The position numbers and the translations under genes were made by a program. From positions 83,751 to 147,750 of the forward strand of contig NMRB01000478.1 in NCBI GenBank assembly GCA_002633025.1: 64,000 bases of DNA, in the 5' to 3' direction. Below, piece after piece: positions 13,001 to 25,000 of the stretch. How positions within the stretch are numbered: position 1 is the first letter of the stretch; each line of letters begins with the position of its first letter. The notes under the pieces are model-generated. The model ran no database searches, had not been told where the DNA came from, and saw only the letters and a program-made list of their open reading frames with translations. This DNA is from Notospermus geniculatus (Eukaryota > Nemertea > Pilidiophora > Heteronemertea > Lineidae).

Positions 13001-16000
13001 AGGGAGGCACTCCAAGAAAAGGTAAAAACGACCAGGTGTATAATCAAGACAAAGTGCATCAGGGCATACTGGCCAGGAAATGAACATCCTGAATGGACTC
13101 TGCGGTTGAGTGTGTGTGTGTGTGTGTGTGTTGGGTAAGCTTAGTCTACCCCTGGTGGGGCGGGGGTCTCAAAAAATCTTCCATGTCATCCTTACTTGTC
13201 ATGTCTCCAATTCCTTTTCTAGGAAGATCAGAAGTCCATGAAACAGAAGATGAGAGAGAAAGTGAGACCAAAGACAGGAAAAATTGACATCGATTACCAG
13301 AAACTTCACGATGCATTCTTCAGGCTACAGACTAAACCAAAAATGACTATTCACGGAGATCTTTATTATGAGGGCAAAGAATTTGAAACTAGACTCAAAG
13401 AAAAGAAACCCGGTAATTTATCTGATGACCTTCGAACGGCATTGGGGATGCCTATTGGTCAGGTAAGTTCCATTAGGTTAAGACTGCCAGTATAAATGGA
13501 AATTGCTGAGAATTCACTAAAAAGGGAAGGTTTGAGTACAGCATAGTAATTTGGAGGTACAATGTAATGAAATTCTAATGAATAATTTTCCCTAGAGAAT
13601 TAACTTTCCAAAGGTTCAATTATTGTACGTTTCATTGTAAGATTTTGATCCTGTTTGACCTCAAGTTGGGTTCTTATTTTTGCAGAATGCAGAGCGTGTT
13701 CCTCCCCCATGGTTGATTGCCATGCAGCGATATGGACCACCACCATCCTACCCTAATTTAAAAATACCAGGCTTAAACGCCCCAATTCCAGATGTAAGTT
13801 CTTGTCACAGTGTCCAAGAGTGAACATGCAATGATTTTCAATGTTGCTTTGTGCCAGGCTGATTGAATATGCCAGTTGAAATGAACCTTCGAATTCTGTA
13901 CCTTGTTTCCGATCTCAAGCTGACTTCTTTGTTGATATTGGTGACTATTTCTACCTTTCAGAATTGTTCCTTTGGTTACCACGCAGGTGGGTGGGGGAAG
14001 CCACCGGTGGATGAAAATGGCAGACCATTATATGGTGACGTGTTTGGTACAACAACGACAGAACTTCAGGTAGGCATTTCCATCTCCACACAGGACATTT
14101 TCCTGTTGTATTGAACAACAGATCTACTGTGCATTTGGGCTGGACCCAAGTCAGACTTGATCTTGGGAGGTCTGTGAATCTTTGTCCCGTCTGAAGCACG
14201 GGCCAAGAACTGGAACTTCCCGGCTCTTCACAGAAAAATATACTCAACAGAAAAAGAATTAACACAACCTCAAAGTACGACATTTACGACTACGTATTTC
14301 ACTAAACATCCATTTCATTCAAACTTCACAGCATAGATTTTCTAGGTACAAGACAGAAGTTGATAATCTATTAAACCTCAACAGGCATCAGAAAAATATT
14401 TACAATGTGTACAGTTTCCTGAGGATATTAGCATCCATTTCTGTTACCTAGGGTCTCAGAAGTGACAGCAAACAGGTTCCACTATGTCATAACCAGCTAG
14501 CTGGTACTCGAGTCCCAAGGAATTGTGCCTTCTTTGGCATGTGAGAAATTCTTTCTCTGGTTTGCGCCTTATTCATTGACCTTGCAATGCCTAGTTTGTG
14601 TGTCACTTTGTTGCAGCCTTTATTAACCATGTCAGTTATTTCATTGTCATGAACTTTTCCAATTTTGTACGGTTGATGATATTTATGATATAATCTCAGT
14701 GCCATTTGTTCCGAATTCATAGAAACTGTCTAAAGGCACAGCTCCACGTGAGAGATTTTCTCACTCGTTTGCTCTAAATGGGCAACTTAACAATAGAAAT
14801 CGAGGGGGGATCATTAGAGTGTCATTGGTCTTCTCAGTGTAATCAGAAGGAAACCAAAATAGTGCATTGCCCATAGAGAGCCAACTTACATGAGAAAACT
14901 CTCACGTAAAGCAAAATCTTTGATGTAAGATTGTTTTCTGTGTGAGAGTAGACCAAAAGTACACCACTCTCAAGAGACTGTGGGGAGGGATTCTGTGTGG
15001 GAGATTGGTTCAACTGAGTTGTGGCTGACATGACTGACCTTGCAACACTTGGACCAACAAATAAGATGCAAACCAGGCTTGTTTCATTTCATGATCGATG
15101 TTGTTGAAGATTGGTCACTACCNNNNNNNNNNNNNNNNNNNNNNNNNNNNNNNNNNNNNNNNNNNNNNNNNNNNNNNNNNNNNNNNNNNNNNNNNNNNNN
15201 NNNNNNNNNNNNNNNNNNNNNNNNNNNNNNNNNNNNNNNNNNNNNNNNNNNNNNNNNNNNNNNNNNNNNNNNNNNNNNNNNNNNNNNNNNNNNNNNNNNN
15301 NNNNNNNNNNNNNNNNNNNNNNNNNNNNNNNNNNNNNNNNNNNNNNNNNNNNNNNNNNNNNNNNNNNNNNNNNNNNNNNNNNNNNNNNNNNNNNNNNNAT
15401 GGAGAGGTAACGGTCGAAACTCACAGCACCCAGCGTACAAATCGACACTGCACAAAATAACTGCGCGAAGAAGCCATGTATGTCCATCGCTGTTTCACTG
15501 AATTCGTACAAGCCAGCGATCGAGAGTGGAACGGCCCATGTGGCACAAACGACACCAAGGCCAAGGTCTGTGATCGCCAGGTTCATCATGTAGTATCCAG
15601 GATTATTGTGCATTGCCTTGGTCCGAATAAGGACCATCAGGTTGAAAATGTTTCCCAAGAATATGAAGACGGTCACGAAAAAAATTACTACAGCGTATCC
15701 TGGTTGGTGGTTGCACATTTTCATGCCGAATTGTCCGCATGTTGGTGGAGGCGGGCTCTCTGATCCTGACATATTTGCACAAGTATCAGTGGAGTCCCTT
15801 TAACATTGTAATATCGTCATCAGACGGGAAAAAAATCCTGATCGCTCCATGCTGGTTGATATACCATTCGTTGTCACTGACAATAGACATCGACAGCCTA
15901 GATGTTATACTCCCAATTAATGGATAATTAGTTTGCGTACGGTAGTGTTTTCAATAGTTTGCTATTTACATTGGAGCAAGTGGGATCGAAGTTCATTGAT

Positions 16001-19000
16001 TAATCTACAGTGTTCTCGCCAGGCCAGTTCAAAATTCAGAGGTCATTTTAGCACCCTCTTTAAATTTTTAGCACCCTGTTTGAAAATGTAACTTGCAATG
16101 CATTTTCTATTACACCACCCTATTTGAATTTCACTCCCACCCTGTTTGAAAATCCGTATTTGAATTCATAAATTGAATTAGAGCAGTTGGGTGTAATTTC
16201 TGTCGCCCCTTCTGAGCTAGAAATCCCCAGTAAGGAGAATAAGACTGTCTTGTAAATGATATGAGGACGTTTTATATTGACAAATCCTCTGCTAAAACTT
16301 GAAACCACTTTTTAAACTGTTGTCTTCTTTTTCCAATCGACCAGTTCTTACTGTTCATTGAGTTCGTATTTGTCTGCGTAATTGAAGTTTCTGTTTTATC
16401 ATTAATCAATGAAAACTCGTCAGGTTTTCTCTGAATCGATACCACTGCCAATATCCCTCATACCCACCGATAATTACCCCAACTTGCCAATCTTCAGGCT
16501 CATCGGAAACAGATACAGAAATCAACTCCTGAATCCAACTACCTTAGATAGATTGGTGGGCCCTTTAAAATCTTTCAATGTCAGCGGGCTTACTCCAGCA
16601 TCTGTTTGTGTCTTTATCTGGTTCTCACATAAAAATTTTCTTATTCCCAATTTGCTGCTGTATTTCACTTTCAGAAAAACAATTGGAACATAAATAATCC
16701 TCTTGATAGACATGAGAGCCGAAAAAAGCTTAACTGTCCATTATGGTGGGTGTGGTGGTAAAACCAGCTAATCCAATATACGTGTCACTTAGACAACTGC
16801 GTATGAAAAAATGCAACGAACTCTTCAGTCGTTCTGATTAAATCTGTTTCATGTTGGCACTATTGTTGTGAAAACAATACATCGATCAGGATGGGAACCC
16901 TTATTTCCGCAATTAAACATCAGTCGTGATGAGGCAAGCGCGTTTCATGATGCTTGCTGTGTACTGAACAGTAGATGGTGTGAAGGGTATGAGGTATTGG
17001 CTGGTGAAGTTAAGGTGGGATAAAGAGTTGAAGAATACGTATGCATGTATCATATGACGTATGCTGTTGGATGAGTTTGTCCCAAATCTCCATGGTGTTA
17101 TCGCTCCCTCGTCACGATAGATTAACGTTATTCCTGTTAATTAAGTTTGTGAAATCAATGGCCCAGTTGATGTTTGTTTTGTGTGACATTGAATCGTTAT
17201 GGCCCCACTTTTAGCAAAGCAGGAAATATGACCCGTCAGCACTGTGAGTGCATCCATGCACCCAAAAAATGAGCACTTTCATTTGATCAGTAATCTTATG
17301 AAGGCTTTGAGCAATTGTTCTGAAGTGATGATGTGAGTTGGGGTTAGTGAGAGGGAATTACTTTCCTATAATCGGTGTGGTCCCTTGTCCAAGACTGCAG
17401 TGACATTGATCCTCTGCTATGATATCTAAAAATTTCACTGATTTCTCTATGTCAAAGTCATCCAAGTTTATCTGTTGACTTACACCATGACTTTCACGAA
17501 AATTCCACTCTGACAACCGAATAACACAAAAGTTACTGAACACATTGAAAATCTGAGAGGGGGCGGCTGAATTGGCTGGTGGTGCAGATGAAAATAAAAC
17601 ACGTGAAGTCATGTAATCATTTTCTATGTATTCATTGCTCAGTCTAATCATCGCACGAATTGATACAGACATTGACAACATATGAATACATAATACACTA
17701 ACTCCATCTACAAGAGATATTGGAATATCACAGTGCACATACAAAAATTCAACTATTATTAGTACAATTAGATGACAGAGATGAGAGATTATTATATCAG
17801 ATTTATGCAATGCAGTTGAACCCTCCTAATGGACACTTCTGCCAGGAGGACCTATCTCTATTGAGGGTACCAAAGTTTGGCTCCAGAAATGGTGCGTTGT
17901 ACTGTGCCTGTCAGGACAAAATCTAGCAGGGTATATAGGTGAAGTAAATGGCCTATTGCTGCCAAATACCTGCTCTTGTTTGGGGACCACTGGCATGCCT
18001 GGTAAAAGTCCTCTGTGTCACATTCACATACAAGGCAGCATGGGGCAGTGTTGATGAAGATTCGAGCTACTGTAAAGCAGGAAAATTTCGCGTGCAGGAA
18101 ATTTTTGCGAATTTCGCAAGAGTGTATGAGTCGCGAAAATTTCCTGTCGCGAATATGAGTACACGCAAGTGATAAATACGGTCCGTGAAAAAAAACTGAA
18201 AAAAATGGCAGAGACTCGCGAAAATATCCTGCCGTGAATATGTCTATAATTCTTGATTCGCGAAAATTTCCAGCCGCGAAATTATCTTGCTTTACAGTAT
18301 TCAGTTACTGGCAAATTCTGCTCAACAGATATACCTATAGGGTACATTGATAAAATAGTTAGCAAATAGTACCGTATTTTCGTGACTAGAGGGCACACCT
18401 GACTATAAGGCGCACCCCCTAATTTCACCCAAAATCTTTGACGAAATCCATACATAAGACGCACCGCCGTATAAGGCGCAATCCCGTCAGTGAATGCTTC
18501 AGTGCATATTGTACACATACAATGTATGGCTGCTCAGTGTGCATTGACCGTTCGTGGTAACAACACCCAACATGATTGATAGGCCTAATTACAATTGTCG
18601 GACTCAAGCCACAGATAAGGTGCACCCCGCAATTTTAGACCCTTCTTCAAGGAAAAAGGCTGCGCCTTATAGCCCAGAAATTAGGGTATACATTTATATG
18701 CAGTGTACAATGTACATTATTTTGTCCAAGCGTGTATCCTTTTTGAGTGTGGCCCACTTGGTGATGCTGGCTCCACCCGTTCCTCCACAGTGGACACGTG
18801 GCTTTTCGAGTTAAGATCACTGATATCATTCTTGCAATAATTTACCGGTATGCAAAATAACTTCCTGAGAAGTCGTATCGTCCCTAACCTAAAATCACGA
18901 TAGGTTGCACAGTATATGATGGAATTCATGAAACTGTTGCTTATCGCTAACCACGTGAGTATGAAATCTAAAATCTGGGGTGTCGAATCCTTCTTATCCT

Positions 19001-22000
19001 CCGGCAGCAGGGACAAAATTAATTGTTGAATGGTGAAAGGTAACCAGCATATAAAGAACACGGCGACAGTTACAGCCATTGTTATGAGTGCCTTGTTCTT
19101 CTTCGGTTGGAGAGCGCTGTTGTTCATTTGTTTCGATAAAGCGGTGATGTCACGCACGTGGCGATTGGTGATTTTGAAAATCTTGTAATAGCAGAAGGAG
19201 ATGACGCACATCCCTGGCACAATCTGGAGGCTATATGAATATATGACGGTAGTTACGCTTCTGAAGTCCAGGTGACAAACGAATGTCTGTGGATTAAATC
19301 TAAATGCTCCAAATCCAAAAAATGGTGCCAGTAATGTCAGTATATTCAATACCCAGCAAAACACGTTGATTAGAATACAGCGTGGCGTTGTCATTAAAGA
19401 TGGATACCGCAGTGGGTTTGAAATCGACAAAAAACGATCGAAGCTGACGGCGGCTAATGTGGCAATTGAAACAGCCACAAATAACTGTGCAAAGAATCCG
19501 TGGATATTTCTAGCCATAAGAGTAGCAGGCCACATCCCTTCGACTGATAATGGTATACTTGTAGCCATTAAGACCAGGCCTGCTGAAAGGTCCGTGATGG
19601 CCAGATTGATCATGAAATATCCTGGATTATTGTGGAGACTTTTAGTCATGAGGAGGACAGAGAGATTCAGGATATTCCCCAGGACTGTGAATATTGCCGC
19701 TATGATGATAATCACACTGTATCCGGTTTGATGGCTGCATAAAGATAATCCAAAATCACCACATGGTTGACCGGCTTTGTCCGTGGAAACCATTGTTCAA
19801 ATTATCACACAAAGTTATGTATCAAAATGGTGAAAGTCCTCAGTGCATTTCTGCCTCATCAACGAGAACAAACGTGTGCATTACTGAGATTGACATGTTG
19901 GAAGTAAATCCGTTTAATCTGGATTGTGATATCCACTTTTGCTTGAAAAGTTAGTGCCTGATGCTTCATGTCCTTTCCTTTAAGTTCAGTTGCAAGTAGT
20001 GATTTTGAACAGGAAGCATGCACATAAAACTCAGACCTATCTCCATCTGATCCAAGTGATGAAACCAATAAATAGCATTCCGTCCCAAATATATCTGTCT
20101 CGTCAAGGTCAGAATTCCTCCTTAATGCAATAAAAGAAAATGCTAGAAGACAATCGGAAAGTCGATCTTACAACTGACTTCTCACCCCAAAGTTACTCAC
20201 TCTAATGGGGTATGCAAGTGTGATACATTGAGTCTTTCTCAATATATAATCCACCTGACTTTAAAGTACTGATAATTTCCCAAAATAGGCCCTTGTACAG
20301 ACTCATGAAGTACCGGCATACTAATCTTGTTCTTCCTTTACCTTGCTTGTGATTCATCTGTGCCCGTTGTAAATCGTTACCTTGGAATGGATGTTGTTCC
20401 TTTGTGAAAATTGTCCTCAGCAACTGGTGATTAGTTAATTTACATTTCCATGATGGAAATCAATCCTGTTCAATACGAAAATGGACGTCTTGAATTGTCA
20501 CTTCAGCAACATGACCTGATCAATTATGATGATGTGGATTGAACCAAAAATTCATAAGCAAGCGAAAAACGTACAACTAAAGTACATCAATAAAGGCCAA
20601 ATTTCCTCACGTCATAGTGTGCTTAATATCCAACCAATTGAGACAATCTTGGCATCATTTTGTCTGACGAGATGTTCTCTCTAAGACTGACCTGTTTTAA
20701 CAAACTTTCCTTGTAACAGTTAACTTGGAGAAAAGGCAAATGTACCCCTTCACTACCAAGGCCAGTTGCATACTCTGTACCACGGATTTTTACCAATTTT
20801 CAGATCTTTTGAGACAGATATGGAATCATCCATATAATTTGTTTATTTTCCATAATTGACCATACAAAGCCAAGAAAAACGGCAAACTCATTGCAGTGAA
20901 ACAACAACGCCATCTGACCATGCTTGTAGTCACTAGTCGATGTTGACACTTGAGCCCCGGCATTTATGCTATGCGACAACTGCACCATCTATGAACAAAG
21001 AACTGTAACTACAATAACTACGTAAAAGGGGAGTGACGGGGTTAACACCTATCAAAGCCCAATCTATTTCACCAAAAAGCATGTCTATCTCGGGTAAGGC
21101 ATCTGCGGATAGATAGATTTCACCAGTAGTAATTGGTAAACATGGTGATCTTTGTGGTCACGCGTACTGTCAATCATTCCTGGTCGCCATGGTTACAACA
21201 TGAACAAGCCTGGTGGCGACCGGGTTCACGAAGTGACGTTCAGATCATGAGACTGCAGTTAGTTGCTGGTACCAAAGTTTGGCCCCAGAAATGGTGCGTT
21301 GTACTGTGCATGTCAGGACAAAATGTAGCAGGTGAAGTAAAGAGCCTATATTGCTGCCTACTGCCTGCTCCTGTTTGGGGACCACTGGCATGCCTGGTAA
21401 AAGTTTTCTGTGTCAGATAATCACTGAAGGAGTGACGCGAGTGCCTCTAGCGTCAACACCGTAGTTGTGCGTCAGCGCCTCTGTCGGATTGGTTCGCCGG
21501 TTCCCCATTACATTCATTTTTCAGCCCTGTAGGGGGCGCTTTGTAAAAACCACATAACTTCCCTTCCGCTCTGTAACTTTGGAACGACTGAAAATTTTGG
21601 GTTGATATTTGGTGGAGGGATGTATCATGGGCCAACGGTGTGTCGTGTCAAAGAATCGACCAAATCTGATTTTCCACTTTGCCACCAGGGGGCCAAAAGC
21701 CGAATCACATAAACTGTGATTGTGCCATTAATACTGAACGGAATCTTCAAAATACATGCCCGTCGGACTTGCACCCGGGGCGACGGGGGACGTTCAATGC
21801 TGTGCTTGTTTTCTTAAAATGAAGAGATACGATGGTGATAAAAGCAACGTCTTTTGTGTCATTTTTCCTGTAGAAAAATGTACAGGCAATTTTTTAATGA
21901 CGCAACGTCAGCACCTAACATGACGTCAAATTCAATGACACCTAAAAAAATGATGTCGTTTCGGTACAAACGCTCGCAGCGCCGACCTGTCGGTGAGTGG

Positions 22001-25000
22001 GTTCCCCATTATCGCACAACTTGATACAGACATTTACAACATATTATTACACATACATAATTCTATCGACACAAGATATTGAAATGTTATAAAAATTCAA
22101 CTGGTATTCTCTTTGGTACAATTACCGTAGATGACAGGAATAATAGATAAGAGAGGACAGAGATGAGAGATCATTGTCAGATTTATGCAATGCAGTTGAA
22201 CCCTCCTAATGGACATTCTGCCAGGAGGACCTATCTCTATTGAGGGTACCAAAGTTTGGCCCCAGAAATGGTGCGTTGTACTGTGCATGTCAGGACAAAA
22301 TGTAGCAGGTGAAGTAAAGGGCCTATATTGCTGCCTACTGCCTGCTCCTGTTTGGGGACCACTGGCATGCCTGGTAAAAGTTTTCTGTGTCAGATTCACA
22401 AAGGCACCGTGGAGTAGTGTTGATGAAGATTCGACCTATTCAGTTACTTTGTCAAATTCTGCTGAACAGATAATACATACATTGAAAAGACAGTTAGCAA
22501 ATAGTATATATACAGTGTACATTATTTTGTCCAAGCGTGTATCCACTTTTTGAGTGTGGCCCACTTAATGATGCTGGCTCCACCCGTTCCTCCACAGTGG
22601 ACACGGTGCTTTTTGAGTTAAGTTCACTGATATCATCGTTCTTGCAATAATTTATGCAAAATAACTTCCTGAGAAGTCGTATCGTCCCTAACCTAAAATC
22701 ACGATAGGTTGCACAGTATATGATGGGATTCATGAAACTGTTGCTTATCGCTAACCACGTGAGTATGAAATCTAAAATCTGGGGTGTCGAATCCTTCTTA
22801 TCCTCCGGCAGCAGGGACAAAATTAATTGTTGAATGGTGAAAGGTAGCCAGCATATAAAGAACACGGCAACAGTTACAGCCATCGTTATGAGTGCCTTGT
22901 TCTTCTTCGGTTTGAGAGCGCTGTTGTTCATTTGTTTCGATAAAGCGGTGATGTCACGCACGTGGCGATTGGTAATTTTGAAAATCTTATAATAGCAGAA
23001 GGAGATGAGGCACATCCCTGGCACAACCTGGAGGCAAAATGAATAAATGACGGTAGTTATGCTTCTAAAGTCCAGGTGACAAACAAATGTCTTTGGATTA
23101 AATCTAAAGACTCCAAGTCCAAAAAATGGTGCCAGTAATGTCAGTATATTCAATACCCAGCAAAACACGTTGATCAAAATACAGCGTAACGTTGTCATTA
23201 AAGATGGATACCGCAGTGGGTTTGAAATCGACAAAAAACGATCGAAGCTGACGGCGGCTAATGTGGCAATTGAAACAGCCACGAATAACTGTGCAAAGAA
23301 TCCATGGATATTTCTAGCCGTCGGAGTAGCAGGCCACATCCCGTTGACTGATAATGGTATACTTGTTGCCATTAAGACCAGGCCTGCTGAAAGATCCGTG
23401 ATGGCCAGATTGATCATGAAATATCCTGGGTTATTATGGAGACGTTTAGTCAGGAAGAGGACGGAAAGATTTAGGATGTTCCCCAGGACTGTGAATATTG
23501 CCACTATGATAATAATCACAATGTATCCAGTTTGATGGCTGCATAAAGGTAATCCCAAATCACCGCATGGTTGATCTGCTTCGTCCGTGGAAACCATTGT
23601 TCAAATTATCACACAAAGTTACTTATCAAAATGATGAAAGTCCTCAGTGCATTTTTGCCTCGTCAACAGGGAACAAACATATGCATTAATAAAATTGACA
23701 TGTTGGATGTAAATCCGTTTAGTCTGGACTCCGATGTCCACCTTTTGCTTTAGGGGTATCTAATATTTTTTTGTTCGATTGCGAGTCACCACAGGAAGCA
23801 TCACATAAACTCAAATTACTGTATATCTCCATCTGATCCCAGGGATGAAATTGTTAGCATTCTGTCCCAAATATATCCATCTCATCAATGTCAGAAATAT
23901 TCCTCCACATTCCAACAAAAGAAAATGCTAGAAGATAATGGAAAAATTAGATCTCACAACAAAGTTCCAAATTTCTTTGCTCTGCTGTTTATGCAAATGC
24001 GAGGTGTCGAGTCTTTCTCAATATAATCACCCAATGTACTGGTAATTGTTGAAATTGGCCCTCTTACTGACTCATGAAGTACCGGTACTAGTATTGGTCT
24101 TCTTTTACATTGCTTGTGATTGCAACTGTGCCCGTTGTCGATCCTAAGACATGTAAGAGCCTTGGAATGGATGCTGTTCCATTCTGATACATCCTCAGCA
24201 ACTATTGATTAGTTGATATACATTCCGTGATAGAAATCAAAAATGGATGTCTTGAATTGTCAGTAATATGGTCTGATCAATTATGATGAGGTGGATTGAA
24301 CATTGTACAGTCCACTCTCGTTATACCGCCACTGGCGGTATAACAAGGGTAATGTTGTTGGCAATGTTGAAATGCCTTCGACCGAGGAAGTCAATTGTCT
24401 GTGGCAGTATATCGAGGGGCGGTATAACGAAAGTGGACTGTACAATACCTGAAGGTGAAGTCCAAATACGTCTGTGACTTGCTCATTATTAATCATCTTT
24501 CATTATATCATAATAAAATGGCTCCGTCTGGTCAGTCATTCTGTTGGACAATCAAGATGTAGCAGAATTGCCCCAATCTCGTACCCAGAGATTCGTTACG
24601 CACGGGCTGAGGTTGTAGGTCACTCCACTAATCTCTGGAGATGGCTACAGACTACTTTCGGAGGTTCCAAGACGTGTGTTACACACTGCGCATGAAATAT
24701 ACTAATTTTTTTACCGTTTCGCCCCAAGTTTATGTAGAGGTCCAAGTAGTACTTTGTTTTTTCCTTTAAAAATACAACATACAGATCCCTCATGAAAAAC
24801 TTCCTAAGGACATTTCTGTGTGTAATATTTTACACTGCAATTAATCGGCCCAAGCGTAACAAATCTCTGGGTACGAGATTGGAATTGCCCAAGAAAAGCT
24901 GTCTTCAGCAAGCATTTATGAAAACAAAAACATTTCCTTCTTTTCACATATATATGTCACTCTTCCGTAAGTTGAATATTTAATGCCTCATTTAAGAATC

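Larger units (their letters stand above)
17640..20440. repeat. GPCR segmental duplication, unit 1
   Basis: Contains the receptor at 18717-19793 plus matching flanks on both sides. Unit 2 is 22018-24290. The match starts in the leftward flank (GTTGAACCCTCCTAATGGAC at about 17815 and 22195) and extends to the far side of the genes (TCATGAAGTACCGG at about 20305 and 24075). Unit 1 holds two miniature transposons that unit 2 lacks. Confidence 0.85.
20441..22017. other. Spacer between GPCR duplication units
   Basis: No gene seen. It contains a partial third copy of the duplicated flank (21270-21418) and a repeat at 21721-21807 that recurs inverted at 41930-42016. GGTTCCCCATTA occurs at about 21499 and 21999, perhaps bounding one inserted block; its termini could not be resolved. 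Confidence 0.55.

Noticed and set aside
15089-15122. Continuation of the first GPCR frame beyond the N gap
   Set aside because: The residues do not resemble TM4-TM7, and the gap is too short for the missing helices. Frames through N are meaningless.
19366-19731. Open frame antisense to GPCR copy A, repeated at 23170-23535 opposite copy B
   Set aside because: Both mirror the strongly conserved receptor coding strand; the peptide has no domain and is conserved only because the receptors are paralogues.
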